Below are positions 45,964 through 55,608 of a DNA stretch of 64,000 nucleotides, piece after piece. Each line of letters opens with the position of its first letter. Position 1 is the first letter of the stretch. The notes beneath the pieces are model-generated. The model was given only the letters and a program-made list of their open reading frames with translations. It made no database searches and was not told the DNA's origin. A program made the translations under genes and the position numbers. Source of the DNA: Gammaproteobacteria bacterium. Lineage in GTDB: Bacteria; Pseudomonadota; Gammaproteobacteria; GRL18. Location: the NCBI GenBank assembly GCA_016744375.1, contig JADGEM010000017.1:1-64000 (forward strand). The letters run 5' to 3'.

Positions 45964-47193
45964 ATGAGAATTGTAATTACCGGAATGGGGGCTATATCCT
46001 CTTTAGGTTATGATGTAGAAAGCTTTATTAATGGGGTACATGCGGGAGAAGTCGCCTTTAGACCCATACAGCAAATCCCTCAAGTCGATCAACTGCGTGT
46101 TCAAATTGCTGCAGAAGTACCTGATTATGATGAAACTGAGCGTTTCAGTAAAAAAGAACTTGCTCTGTATGATCGTTTTACACAATTTCAATTATTATCT
46201 GCACGAGAAGCGATTGCTGATGCCGGGCTTGAGTTTACCGGTTCTCTGGCTAATCAAAATTTGGCAGAACGAACCAGTGTTATCATGGGTAGTGGTATTG
46301 GTGGCCAGACAACGCAGGAACAAAATTACAAACGGCTTTATGATGACAAAGCCAAACGCCTGCCGCCTCTTACAGTGCCAAAGTTGATTCCCAATGCAGC
46401 TTCCAGTCATGTCACCATGGAGTTTGGAATAAAAGGTCCGTCATTTACCATTGCCAGCGCCTGCGCTTCTTCGGCACACTCAATAGCTCAAGCATGTATG
46501 ATGTTGCGTACTGGACTTATTGATGTTGCTGTCACAGGAGGTTCTGAAGCCTGCATAACATTTGGTACAGTGAAAGGTTGGGAAGCATTACGAGTGACCA
46601 GTAACAGTACCTGTCGACCTTTTAGTAAAGATCGAACCGGTATGATTCTGGGGGAAGGTTCCGGCACCATCATTATAGAAACGCTTGAGCATGCTCAGGA
46701 ACGAGGTGCAAAAATTTATGCTGAAGTGCTTGGATTCGGGATGAGTTCTGATGCCGGCAACATTGTGCAGCCTTCAAGCGACGGGGCGGCCCGTGCTATG
46801 AAAGCAGCCTTAAAAGATGCTCAATTAAACCCTGAAGACGTTCAATATATTAATGCTCATGGTACGGGTACACCGCAAAATGATCCTTCAGAAACCGCTG
46901 CTATTCGTGATGTATTTGGTTCATATGCAGATAAGCTGGCGGTTTCTTCCACAAAATCCATGCATGGCCATGCCCTTGGCGCGGCAGCCGCTTTAGAAAC
47001 AATTGCTGTAGTTTCAGCTCTGCAGCGCCAGTCTGCACCGCCCACCATGAATTTCACCGAAGCTGATCCAAAATGTGATCTGGATTATGTCCCCAATAAA
47101 GCCAGGCCTATGAATATAGAAATTGCTCTGAATAATTCTTTTGCATTTGGCGGCCTGAATGCAGTAATTGCCTTTAAGCGCTGGCAGGAATAA
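45964..47193 (+). CDS. beta-ketoacyl-ACP synthase (FabF-like)
   Basis: This 409-residue condensing enzyme has the catalytic triad C167 in ASACASS, H299 in NAHGTGTP and H336 in STKSMHGHALG. It condenses acyl groups with malonyl-ACP. The start is ATG with AGGGAA upstream. It pairs with the ACP gene just before it and faces an LpxL-type acyltransferase on the other strand. Being outside a fab cluster, it may serve a special lipid such as an unsaturated, branched or polyene chain, or replace FabB; the sequence alone does not decide. Confidence 0.9.
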   Translation: MRIVITGMGAISSLGYDVESFINGVHAGEVAFRPIQQIPQVDQLRVQIAAEVPDYDETERFSKKELALYDRFTQFQLLSAREAIADAGLEFTGSLANQNLAERTSVIMGSGIGGQTTQEQNYKRLYDDKAKRLPPLTVPKLIPNAASSHVTMEFGIKGPSFTIASACASSAHSIAQACMMLRTGLIDVAVTGGSEACITFGTVKGWEALRVTSNSTCRPFSKDRTGMILGEGSGTIIIETLEHAQERGAKIYAEVLGFGMSSDAGNIVQPSSDGAARAMKAALKDAQLNPEDVQYINAHGTGTPQNDPSETAAIRDVFGSYADKLAVSSTKSMHGHALGAAAALETIAVVSALQRQSAPPTMNFTEADPKCDLDYVPNKARPMNIEIALNNSFAFGGLNAVIAFKRWQE

Positions 47194-47203
47194 TTCTCTG
47201 CCG

Positions 47204-47230
47204 GCAACATGGGCGTCTCGCCCATGTTGC
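47204..47230. terminator. 12-bp hairpin between ketosynthase and acyltransferase
   Basis: GCAACATGGGCG and CGCCCATGTTGC form a perfect 12-bp stem with a 3-base loop between two convergent genes. It lacks a U-run, so it may end transcription in both directions only weakly, or protect 3' ends. It belongs to a family of similar hairpins in this window. Confidence 0.6.
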
Positions 47231-48114
47231 TAGTAAAACTTATCCTCACCTTCAGGACGCTTTTTAAAACGCTTATAGATCCATTGATACTGTGTCGGCT
47301 GTTCCCGAATGCAACGTTCCACTGCCTTGTTTAATGCACCTGCCGCCAGGACAGGATCAGGATTAAGAATACCTTCGCTATCAACCGCATGTATATGAGT
47401 AATATAACCCTGTCCCCATGGCAGACGTTCAGCATAAGCAATAATGATTGCAGAATGTGTTCGTTCAGCGAGCTTGGTGATCAGGGTCATTGTATTGGCA
47501 TTAATACCAAAAAAAGGGGCAAAGACCCCGCCATTACCTGGATCCTGATCGGGTAAAATACCAGCCATATTACCTTTTCTTAAGCTGCCATAGAGCATTC
47601 TGACCCCAAGAGCTGTTGTCGGGGCTAAAGTGTTGCCCATACGTCTGCGGGCTTTTATTAAAAATTCATCAAAATCAGCGAGTCTGGGAGGGCGATAAAG
47701 ACTGGTCATTTTGGCATGTTTGGATGCAAAAAGCCCTAAAAATTCCCATTGTCCAATATGGGGGGTTAAAGCAATGACTCCCTTCCCCTGATCATAGGCT
47801 TCCTGCCAAACCTCATAGCCTTTAACGCCCTTGTTGAGACGGTTAAGACGCTCAATGGGCCAGAACCACATTGCTCCCATTTCTAAGGTTGTATTAACAC
47901 CTTGTATCAGACTTTGATGCAGCAAGTGATTACGTTCTTTAGCGGATAATTCAGGAAAGCAAAGCCTGAGGTTTGTGGCGGCGACTTTACTCATCTTGTT
48001 CGGCAGCCAATAAATTAAAGAGCCGATAATAGAGCTGAAGACAGATAATAGTGGCAGCGGCAGCCAGGATAAAATCCTTAAACTGCCGATAATGACTTTA
48101 CTTTTATTTAACAT
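47230..48114 (-). CDS. LpxL/HtrB-type lysophospholipid/lipid A acyltransferase
   Basis: This is a 294-residue membrane-anchored acyltransferase. A hydrophobic N-terminal helix (IIGSLRILSWLPLPLLSVFSSIIGSLIYWL) precedes the catalytic HIGQWE (HxxxxE) near residue 118. Later motifs are KARRRMGNTLAP, PDQDPGNGGVFAPFFG and the C-terminal EQPTQYQWIYKRFK typical of lipid A secondary acyltransferases. It adds an acyl chain from ACP to lipid A precursors at the inner membrane. Its stop overlaps the 12-bp hairpin. Confidence 0.88.
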   Translation of the reverse strand: MLNKSKVIIGSLRILSWLPLPLLSVFSSIIGSLIYWLPNKMSKVAATNLRLCFPELSAKERNHLLHQSLIQGVNTTLEMGAMWFWPIERLNRLNKGVKGYEVWQEAYDQGKGVIALTPHIGQWEFLGLFASKHAKMTSLYRPPRLADFDEFLIKARRRMGNTLAPTTALGVRMLYGSLRKGNMAGILPDQDPGNGGVFAPFFGINANTMTLITKLAERTHSAIIIAYAERLPWGQGYITHIHAVDSEGILNPDPVLAAGALNKAVERCIREQPTQYQWIYKRFKKRPEGEDKFY

Positions 48115-48125
48115 GAACAGTCTTA

Positions 48126-49208
48126 TTACTTTCTGCTTGAAAGAATCGGCTTCAGGCGCTGTGCCATCTTGCGCAGTAAATCTTCAGTGGTTTGCCAGTC
48201 GATACAGGCATCTGTAATTGAGACCCCATACTCCAGTTTATTGAGGTCTTTCGGTATAGACTGATTGCCTTTATGTAAGTGACTTTCCAGCATAATACCG
48301 ATAATAGAAGTATTTCCCTCTAAAATCTGTTGTATAACATCATTGGCTACCAATGGCTGTAATTCTGGTTGCTTGTCAGAGTTACCGTGACTGCAGTCAA
48401 CCATCATCTTTTTGGGTAAACCGGCATCTTCCAGTGCTTTTTCTCCCATGGCGATACTGACTGAATCATAATTTGCTTTTTTACCGCCGCGCAAAATAAT
48501 ATGTCCACAAGTATTTCCACGGGTCTGCAGTTGTACTACCTGGCCTTGTTGATTGATGCCCAGAAAATGATGGGGCGCTGAGACAGAATGCAATGCATTA
48601 ATAGCCACCCCCAGATTACCATCGGTACCATTTTTAAAACCGACGGGCGTTGAAAGACCACTGGCCATTTCCCGGTGGGTTTGTGATTCAGTCGTTCGTG
48701 CCCCCACGGCTGTCCATGAAAATAAGTCGGACAAATATTGTGGTGTGACCGGATCAAGTGCTTCGGTACCCACAGGAAGTCCCAGCTCTGCCATCCAGAG
48801 CAAAAGTTCCCGGGCTTGTTTCAGGCCCGCCTGGACATTAAAGCTGCCGTCCAGGTCCGGATCATTGATCAGGCCTTTCCAGCCGACAGTAGTCCTGGGC
48901 TTCTCAAAATAAATCCGCATCACAATGAACAGGGTATCACTGAGTTCATCACTGAGCTTTTTCAATTTCTGTGCATATTCCTTTGCTGATGGAATATCAT
49001 GGATAGAACAGGGGCCAGTGACAACAATGAGTCGGTTGTTGTCTCCTCTCAGTATATCTCTAATGGCCTGACGCCCCTCTAATACCGTGCGTTCGGCATT
49101 GCTTGTGATGGGCAGTTGTTCTTTTAATTCGCTGGGCGGGGTTAATATTACTTCAGCAACAATGTTTGTATTGTCGATACCCGTACTGTTAGGCTTTGTC
49201 ATACTCAT
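48126..49208 (-). CDS. 3-deoxy-7-phosphoheptulonate synthase, class I
   Basis: This 360-residue enzyme makes DAHP from phosphoenolpyruvate and erythrose 4-phosphate, the first step to aromatic amino acids. Motifs include VVTGPCSIHD near residue 60, MRIYFEKPRTTVGWKGLINDP, GARTTESQTHREMASGL, and MVDCSHGNSDKQ, all typical of AroF/G/H. The allosteric class (Phe, Tyr or Trp) cannot be safely read by eye. It lies 11 bp upstream of the acyltransferase gene in the same direction, so the two may be co-transcribed. Confidence 0.93.
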   Translation of the reverse strand: MSMTKPNSTGIDNTNIVAEVILTPPSELKEQLPITSNAERTVLEGRQAIRDILRGDNNRLIVVTGPCSIHDIPSAKEYAQKLKKLSDELSDTLFIVMRIYFEKPRTTVGWKGLINDPDLDGSFNVQAGLKQARELLLWMAELGLPVGTEALDPVTPQYLSDLFSWTAVGARTTESQTHREMASGLSTPVGFKNGTDGNLGVAINALHSVSAPHHFLGINQQGQVVQLQTRGNTCGHIILRGGKKANYDSVSIAMGEKALEDAGLPKKMMVDCSHGNSDKQPELQPLVANDVIQQILEGNTSIIGIMLESHLHKGNQSIPKDLNKLEYGVSITDACIDWQTTEDLLRKMAQRLKPILSSRK

Positions 49209-49262
49209 TATTATCCTGCTGGTGTTAAATAGTTTGTTAGCGGTATTATCCTAAAAAAAAGT

Positions 49263-52217
49263 CTAAGTGACAATAATAATTCGTAAGGCATCCAGACGGG
49301 GCTTAACAGAATCAAAAATCAAATCAAGAGATTGTAATTGTTGCTTATAAAACTCAATTTCCTCTTCACGGATATTAGGGTTCACCTGTGCCAGAGCTTT
49401 AAGACGATTGACTTCATTGAGCAATGTCTGCTGACTTGATTTTCTGGCTGTTTTTAAAATGCCTGGTGCTTGCTCCTGACAGCGTGTTTCAGCCTGAGAA
49501 ATAATAGTCTGTAACTCGTCATTTTTGGCTTTAACAATTTGCTGAGCAATTTGTTTTTTTATCACATCAGAAGAGATTATCTCATGGTGCATAATCGCTT
49601 TGCTCAGATCATGACCTTGTTCGTCAATCAGTATACGGATGATTGTCGGTGGTAAATAGCGATTGGCCTGAAGAGTCTGATGGCTGCTTGTCTCCAGAAT
49701 AAATAAGCATTCGAGCAAAAGTGTACCAGGCTGCAGAGAGAGCTGTAATGAAGCATGATCCAGTGTTGTGATGGCTGTGTTACCCATTTCGCTGCTGCTG
49801 ATCATTTCCATCGCAGTTCTCACCATGGGATGCTCCCATGTAAAAAAGTGCATGTCTTCATTGGCAAGAGCGATGTTCCGGTTATAAGTGAGTGTCAGAC
49901 CCTCTTCAGGCAAGCCTGGAAATGGGTGCAGCATATGCTCACCGGGTGCAATGATATAGCATTGTTCACTGTGATCAGAGTGCTCGATTCCCAGGGCATT
50001 AAATAACTCATCCATGTATGCAGCTAAAGTACTGTTCTGGCCTTCTTCTTCTGATAACAGTGTTAACTGGTCTGCATCCGGCTGACGGCAGGAATTATAT
50101 TCCAGTAAACGGTCCCGGCCATTATGCAATGTTTCATTGAGTGCCAGATGCAATGTTTTTGTCTGTTGGATGAAGGGCAATGAGACAAATGATTCCGTTA
50201 AACGATCGGTCTGATTCTGAAGAGAAATGCGCATTAACTCATTTTTTAATTGTGTCTGAACGTGTTCAAAGACATTATGTCCTGCCGGACAGGTTTGTTC
50301 AAAAGCATTTAAACCTTCATGATACCAGTGAAAAAGAATTTCCTGGGCAGTGTTTTCTAAATAAGGCACATGGATTTTGATTGTTTGAGTCTGACCGATA
50401 CGATCCAGTCGACCAATTCGCTGCTCCAGTAAATCAGGGTTTAGCGGCAGATCAAATAAAACTATCTGATGTGCAAACTGAAAATTTCGCCCTTCACTGC
50501 CGATTTCTGAACAAATCAGTACGGGTGTGCCATTTTCGGAATCAGCAAAAAAAGCAGCGGCCCGATCTCTTTCAATGAGACTCAGACCCTCATGAAATAC
50601 GGCGGCATAGATCCCGAATTGAGTTTTTAGGGTATTTGCTAAATCAATTGCAGTACCTGCATTGGCACTGATCACTAATGTTTTATTGACAGATGAGAAG
50701 TCATTATCATCATGAACTCTCTGCTTTAATTCTATCAGCCAGTTACCCAACCACTGCACCCTGGGGTCAATCTGGGTCCAGTTGAGTTCCTGAGCTGAAT
50801 GATCTGTTTCAATCTGAAAAAGTAATTCAGGGAAAAGCATTAGATTTGAAAAGCTGTTTTGCTCCTGTACCAGTTCTTCTTCCTCTGCCTTCGAAAAATC
50901 AGTTTTTAAAAGGTGCTGGCAAAACTGTTGCACAATTTTTGTATAAATCTCGGGTGGTTTCTGTGGATGAGCAATAAGTTGTCTGCCTGGAAAGCCTTTA
51001 ATGGTGGCGCGGGTATTTCTAAATAGAACACGTCCCGTGCCATGGCGATCAAGCATCTCTTCGATACGTTTCTGTCTGCTGGCTTGCTGATCTATTAAGA
51101 GCTTACCGCCTTCTTCAGGAACCAGAGGTTCAGATATAAGAGCGGCCATTTCCCTGGCGATGGGCTGGTAGTCTTGTTCTTCTGCAATAAAAGAGTCCAG
51201 ATCAGGGAAGCGATCAGGGTCAAGTAAACGCAGGCGGGCAAAATGACTTTCAATACCCAATTGTTCAGGTGTGGCAGTGAGCAGCAATAAACCACGGATC
51301 TGTTTTGCTAATTGTTCAATCAGTTGATACTCATGACTGGAATGTTCAGGAGTCCATTGTAAATGGTGTGCTTCATCAACGACTAGCAAATCCCATTCAC
51401 CTTCAATTGCCTGTTGATACCAACTTTCATTACTGGATAGAAATTCCAGACTGCACAGTACTAATTGCTCACTGAGAAAAATATTCTCATTAATGGTACC
51501 AGCTGCCATTGACTGACAGCGTGCTTTATCAAAAATACTGAACATCAGGTTAAAGCGGCGTAACATTTCCACCAGCCATTGGTGCATCAAACTTTCAGGA
51601 ACAACGATTAAAATACGTTGAGCCCGCTCATTTAATAATTGATGATGGATAATTAAGCCAGCTTCAATGGTTTTGCCCAGTCCGACCTCATCTGCAAGCA
51701 ATACCCTTGGTGCATAACGGTTAGCAACCTCGTGAGCAATATAAAGCTGATGCGGGATCAGGCTGGTACGACAACCAGTCAGGCCTGATGTTTTTGAGTG
51801 TGAGAGCCGATTAATGTGTTTAAGGGTTTGATGACGCAGGTTAAACCAGTGATTTTTATCAATCTGGCCGCTGAAAAGACGCTCAGCAGGGCGATTCAGC
51901 TGGATAAAATGATCCAGCCTGTTTTCATTGAATGTGATGGGTTGGTCATCAGTGTTAACGCCTGTATAGGTGATGATACCTTCTGACTCAGAGAGCGATT
52001 GAATCTTAATGTTGTCATCATCGACAGAATTCACCTGATCACCTGGGGTGTATATGATTCGGGTCAGAGGTGCATTCTGTCTGGCATAAGTTCTGTTTTC
52101 CTCGCTGGCCATAAATGCAATGGTGACGGTTCGATGAGTGGTTTCAATAATGATACCGAGACCAAGCTGCAATTCTGCATTGCTGATCCAACGTTGACCG
52201 GGGATAAAATCTTCCAC
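49263..52217 (-). CDS. rapA: RNA polymerase-associated ATPase RapA
   Basis: This is a 984-residue SWI/SNF-family ATPase (E. coli RapA is 968). An N-terminal Tudor-like region (GQRWISNAELQLGLGII) is followed by helicase motif I VLLADEVGLGKTIEAGLI (about 175), the VVDEAHHLQW box (about 280), LLLTATPEQLG, and the C-terminal helicase half with LICSEIGSEGRNFQFAHQIVLFDLPLNPDLLEQRIGRLDRIGQ. It binds RNA polymerase and recycles stalled enzyme. The gene is single and ends close to the DAHP synthase start (54 bp). Confidence 0.95.
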   Translation of the reverse strand: MEDFIPGQRWISNAELQLGLGIIIETTHRTVTIAFMASEENRTYARQNAPLTRIIYTPGDQVNSVDDDNIKIQSLSESEGIITYTGVNTDDQPITFNENRLDHFIQLNRPAERLFSGQIDKNHWFNLRHQTLKHINRLSHSKTSGLTGCRTSLIPHQLYIAHEVANRYAPRVLLADEVGLGKTIEAGLIIHHQLLNERAQRILIVVPESLMHQWLVEMLRRFNLMFSIFDKARCQSMAAGTINENIFLSEQLVLCSLEFLSSNESWYQQAIEGEWDLLVVDEAHHLQWTPEHSSHEYQLIEQLAKQIRGLLLLTATPEQLGIESHFARLRLLDPDRFPDLDSFIAEEQDYQPIAREMAALISEPLVPEEGGKLLIDQQASRQKRIEEMLDRHGTGRVLFRNTRATIKGFPGRQLIAHPQKPPEIYTKIVQQFCQHLLKTDFSKAEEEELVQEQNSFSNLMLFPELLFQIETDHSAQELNWTQIDPRVQWLGNWLIELKQRVHDDNDFSSVNKTLVISANAGTAIDLANTLKTQFGIYAAVFHEGLSLIERDRAAAFFADSENGTPVLICSEIGSEGRNFQFAHQIVLFDLPLNPDLLEQRIGRLDRIGQTQTIKIHVPYLENTAQEILFHWYHEGLNAFEQTCPAGHNVFEHVQTQLKNELMRISLQNQTDRLTESFVSLPFIQQTKTLHLALNETLHNGRDRLLEYNSCRQPDADQLTLLSEEEGQNSTLAAYMDELFNALGIEHSDHSEQCYIIAPGEHMLHPFPGLPEEGLTLTYNRNIALANEDMHFFTWEHPMVRTAMEMISSSEMGNTAITTLDHASLQLSLQPGTLLLECLFILETSSHQTLQANRYLPPTIIRILIDEQGHDLSKAIMHHEIISSDVIKKQIAQQIVKAKNDELQTIISQAETRCQEQAPGILKTARKSSQQTLLNEVNRLKALAQVNPNIREEEIEFYKQQLQSLDLIFDSVKPRLDALRIIIVT

Positions 52218-52332
52218 AAAATACCTCTAATATTGCTGTAATTAATTGCGGGGGGTATTGTAACTCAAGTAAAGAGTGGTTGCTTTGTTAATGAGTTAAG
52301 AAAGGGGACTGAGGAGGGTGAAAATCAACCGG

Positions 52333-52357
52333 CTGTATGGGCTGGATGCCCATACAG
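52333..52357. terminator. 10-bp hairpin downstream of the Pro/Gly-rich gene
   Basis: CTGTATGGGC and GCCCATACAG form a perfect stem around a 5-base loop, between the 3' end of the 52369-53217 gene and the rapA start. No U-run is visible. It is related in core (ATGGGC/GCCCAT) to the hairpins at 47204, 57901 and 62096. Confidence 0.55.
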
Positions 52358-52368
52358 TCAGGTTCTGC

Positions 52369-53217
52369 CTAGTCGTTATAAACACGGATCAGGTCAGGCA
52401 CTTCTTTACTGGCTTTTTCAAGCTGGTCTTCCAGATCAACTGGATTGGGTACGCTGACAGAAGGCACATGCCAGCCGCCGGGCATTGTGCCTAAATCATC
52501 AGGAGCAGAAATCAAATCATCCCACATGATGGCCATACCTTCTTTTGGATCACCGGGCTGGAACCAGTCTGTTGGGTTTTGCTCATTGAACGGTAAGTCC
52601 TTACGGCTCCAGAAACTATCTCGAGCACCAAATGGCCAGGTTTCCCAGGGTGCTGAATTGCCGTTAAACGGCCCCATACCAAATCGGTCAAACAGGCCAT
52701 TATTACTACCGCCATAAGGACCACGATTATAGGGATTACCATAAGGAGCTTGGTAAGGGCCTCGATTATAGGGGTTGCCGTAAGGCCCCTGATTACCTTG
52801 AAAAGGACTACGGTTATAGGGGTTCATTGCATAAGGCGGTACACCGGGTCCCGGTCTCATTGTATTGACTGGGGCTTGTGGATATTGTCCTCGAGCACCA
52901 GAGTAAGGAGCCGAACGAGGAGGTGCCTGTCTTTGAGATGGGTAGGGCATTGGATAATTTTGCCCTGGTCTTGCTGATTGTGAGCGATACTGTGGTACAG
53001 CGTTTTGAGGTGGAAATTTAAATTGCTGATTATTGAAGCCATTGTCATCAGTGATGATAACGGTTTCATTTGCACTGTTAGTCTTTTGCTGTGTGCTGAC
53101 GGTATTTTGTTGCGCACTGGCGACATTTTGTTGTGCGCTGGCGGCCCCTCCCAGAAAAGTAGTACTGGCGATCACAACTGAAGTGATCATAATTAATTTT
53201 TTGTTTTGAGAGAGCAT
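52369..53217 (-). CDS. secreted Pro/Gly/Tyr/Gln-rich repeat protein
   Basis: This 282-residue protein has a Sec signal peptide (cleavage after ASA at about 28). The mature part begins with AQQN-type repeats, then a low-complexity zone rich in Pro, Gly, Tyr, Asn and Arg with repeats of NPYNRGPY and PYG. It ends in a folded-looking domain rich in Trp, Asp and Pro (APWETWPFGARDSFW, MPGGWHVPSV). Composition resembles sulfur globule envelope proteins or structural proteins, but I cannot confirm the family. The start has a GGAGAAAATG ribosome site. It stands alone. Confidence 0.7.
   Translation of the reverse strand: MLSQNKKLIMITSVVIASTTFLGGAASAQQNVASAQQNTVSTQQKTNSANETVIITDDNGFNNQQFKFPPQNAVPQYRSQSARPGQNYPMPYPSQRQAPPRSAPYSGARGQYPQAPVNTMRPGPGVPPYAMNPYNRSPFQGNQGPYGNPYNRGPYQAPYGNPYNRGPYGGSNNGLFDRFGMGPFNGNSAPWETWPFGARDSFWSRKDLPFNEQNPTDWFQPGDPKEGMAIMWDDLISAPDDLGTMPGGWHVPSVSVPNPVDLEDQLEKASKEVPDLIRVYND
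52711..52835 (-). repeat. degenerate tandem repeat coding NPYNRGPY units
   Basis: Three copies of a CGATTATAGGG-type unit spaced 39 and 48 bp apart (starting near 52724, 52763 and 52811) lie inside the secreted protein gene. Such repeats can expand or shrink between strains. Confidence 0.6.
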
Positions 53218-53464
53218 TCATTTTCTCCTTACACTGCTCATTTATAATAATCCGTCTAGTATAGTCGTAAATGTAAATACCGTCCATCATTATTTGCTAA
53301 TATATTAAAGTATGGGGGATGTACTTAGTTATCTAGGTGTTTATTGAGTACTTTCATGGCTTGTTTATGTATAATCTTTAAAATATAGTCTTAAACGTAT
53401 TGTTAGTCATTTAGATAGAGGTACTTGTAAAATTGCCTCGATAGATAAATAAGAGGTTTTTGTT

Positions 53465-54250
53465 ATTTTTGATTTTCTAAAAACAACTCCTGTACTGGAT
53501 GAAGAATCCGTTCAATGGCAGTTTGAAGTCTATGAGTGGGCTCTGAGAAATTTTGATGCTGATATTTTTTTCAATCACTCAATTCTGGTTGAACCTTCCA
53601 ATAAGTTTTTCCCTGGAAGCGCAGACAATATTGAAGAGATGGCACAAATTATTTTTGATAAAGTCAAAGATTATGCGGCCTTAAAACATTGGCCCTGCCG
53701 ACTGAGCACAGAACAGAGCTGTGCGACTCAGCCGGCGCGTGTCATTATTTCAGGTGCTCTGCGTGAAATAAATGGAGTTGAGCCAGCTTATGTTGCTTAT
53801 GAAGATCGTCTGACCATACTCTATGATCCCAGGCAGGTAAGAAATCCTGAAGCGATTATTGCCTCTTTTGCACACACGCTGTCCCATTATCTGGGGACGA
53901 TGGCAAAAGATACACCGCCGGGTGGGGAAGAAAACTGGCCTCATATTACCGAAATTCTGTCAGTTTTTATGGGCTTTGGGCTGATGTTTGCTAATAGCGC
54001 CTTTGTCTATCGTAATGTTACCTGCGGTAGTTGCCAGCCCGCAACCGTTAACCGTACGGCCTATTTATCTCAGTATGACATTACCTATGCCCTGGCAATA
54101 TATTGTGTGCTAAAAGATATCCCCGTAAGAACTGCTGTTGCGAATGTTAAGAAAACGCTTCGCTCCTACTTTAAAAAAGCCTACAAAGATGTAAAAAAAC
54201 GCCAGCCGGAACTTGAAACTTTACAAGCTTTAAGACAGGATGACTCCTGA
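53465..54250 (+). CDS. conserved hypothetical protein, apparent ATT start
   Basis: The frame is open from just after a TAA at 53450 to 54250. Coding-quality sequence runs well upstream of the first ATG (53639): [19 protein letters not shown] then [19 protein letters not shown]. No ATG, GTG or TTG lies in frame before that, but an ATT at 53465 sits 8 bases after AAGAGG, so I start there (261 aa). Other features are [31 protein letters not shown] and a CGSC pair, and a Lys-rich C-terminus. The HxxxHYL...E layout hints at a metal site, but I cannot name the family. Phosphofructokinase follows 28 bp later. Confidence 0.7.
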   Translation: MFDFLKTTPVLDEESVQWQFEVYEWALRNFDADIFFNHSILVEPSNKFFPGSADNIEEMAQIIFDKVKDYAALKHWPCRLSTEQSCATQPARVIISGALREINGVEPAYVAYEDRLTILYDPRQVRNPEAIIASFAHTLSHYLGTMAKDTPPGGEENWPHITEILSVFMGFGLMFANSAFVYRNVTCGSCQPATVNRTAYLSQYDITYALAIYCVLKDIPVRTAVANVKKTLRSYFKKAYKDVKKRQPELETLQALRQDDS

Positions 54251-54278
54251 ACACAACAATACGAAGAAGAGAATTGAA

Positions 54279-55334
54279 ATGAGTAATGATTCAAAATCAA
54301 TTGGTATTTTGACTGCAGGGGGTGATTGTCAGGGTCTTAATGCCGCCATTAGAGGGGTTGCAAAAGCCGCTATAAAGCAACATAACATGGAAGTTATCGG
54401 TTTTCTTGACGGCTTTAGAGGGCTGGCAGAAAATCGCTATGAACGCCTGGATGACACGGCACTATCCGGAATTTTAACTCTGGGAGGCACAATCCTGGGG
54501 ACCAGTCGTGATAAGCCGCATAAAATGTCGATTGGTAATAAAGTCATAGATACCATCAGTCAGGCTGAAGATAATTACCACAAACTGCATCTGGATGCTC
54601 TGGTTTGTATCGGCGGTGGCGGCACACAAAAAAATGCCATTCGTCTACTGAAAAAAACCAGCATGAATATCATTACCTTACCTAAAACCATAGACAATGA
54701 TGTTTGGGGAACGGATTCGTGCTTTGGTTATGACACGGCGGTTGAAATTGCTACAGAAGCAATTGACCGACTGCATTCAACGGCTTCCAGTCATCACCGG
54801 GTCATGGTGGTTGAAGTGATGGGACATAATACCGGCTGGCTGACTGCTGCTTCAGGTCTGGCCGGTGGTGCGGATGTTGTGGTAATCCCTGAAATACCCT
54901 ATGACATTGATGTCATTAAAGATTCTTTAATCAGCCGTAATCGTAAAGGCAAACGTTTTTCAATTGTTGCCGTTGCAGAAGGGGCCCGTCCTAAAGATGA
55001 AAGTGAAAGACCCACTGATTATGAAGACTCTGCTGCGGTTCATTTAACCCATCGTCTGGGAGAATTGACCGGGCTTGAAACACGGTTGACTAGTCTGGGA
55101 CATGTTATGAGAGGCGGTACGCCTTCAGCCACTGACAGAATTCTGGCGACTAAGCTTGGGACTAAGGCCGTTGATCTCATTGCCGAAGGCGGTTCAGGAC
55201 TGATGGTGGCAGAGCGTGGTGGTTATGCTGTTGCAGTGCCTCTGGAAGAGATAGCAGGAAATCGGCGCATTATTCCTGATGATCATCCTTTACTGGAGAG
55301 CTTAAGAAGTTTAGGGATCTGTTTAGGCGTTTGA
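54279..55334 (+). CDS. 6-phosphofructokinase
   Basis: This is a 351-residue phosphofructokinase family protein. The ATG at 54279 with AGAAGAG upstream is used; an ATG at 54240 would overlap the previous gene and add 13 residues. Phosphate-binding [13 protein letters not shown] is at 14-26, GGGGTQKN at 112-119 replaces the usual GGDGS, and [20 protein letters not shown] at 135-154 has Lys where ATP enzymes of the E. coli type have Gly. This GGGG...PKTIDND combination occurs in a subgroup of the family; whether ATP or pyrophosphate is used cannot be fixed by eye. Glycolysis. Confidence 0.9.
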   Translation: MSNDSKSIGILTAGGDCQGLNAAIRGVAKAAIKQHNMEVIGFLDGFRGLAENRYERLDDTALSGILTLGGTILGTSRDKPHKMSIGNKVIDTISQAEDNYHKLHLDALVCIGGGGTQKNAIRLLKKTSMNIITLPKTIDNDVWGTDSCFGYDTAVEIATEAIDRLHSTASSHHRVMVVEVMGHNTGWLTAASGLAGGADVVVIPEIPYDIDVIKDSLISRNRKGKRFSIVAVAEGARPKDESERPTDYEDSAAVHLTHRLGELTGLETRLTSLGHVMRGGTPSATDRILATKLGTKAVDLIAEGGSGLMVAERGGYAVAVPLEEIAGNRRIIPDDHPLLESLRSLGICLGV

Positions 55335-55398
55335 ACAATTTATTGGCTAAGTATGGTCTTTTTTCGATAGGAGGTCATTGGAGAGTCAAGAAGGGGTG

Positions 55399-55608
55399 TC
55401 AAGATGAACAGGCATTCTTATGTACAAATTCCTTATAGCCGAAATTCATTTTTTTCATTTTAATTTTTTTTGCTAAGATGAACTTACGATATTGTCTGAC
55501 GACAAAGTCCTCACGATTGCCGTTTAAAGCCATGACTTTATCAATTTCAAGTTCTAATTGTATAATTTCCTGCAGGAGTTGATCGGATTCCTGCTCAGTA
55601 CTTTTCAT
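55399..55608 (-). CDS. small hypothetical coiled protein
   Basis: This 69-residue basic-and-acidic protein begins with a heptad-like helix (ESDQLLQEIIQLELEIDKVMAL) and continues with a Lys-rich region (YRKFILAKKIKMKKM). No known family. An AGG-containing ribosome site lies upstream. It could be a real small protein, as the composition is not random, but evidence is limited. It lies between the phosphofructokinase and thrS genes on the opposite strand. Confidence 0.45.
   Translation of the reverse strand: MKSTEQESDQLLQEIIQLELEIDKVMALNGNREDFVVRQYRKFILAKKIKMKKMNFGYKEFVHKNACSS

Noticed and set aside
52711-52835. CRISPR-like array
   Set aside because: The repeats are degenerate, irregularly spaced and in frame inside a secreted protein gene.
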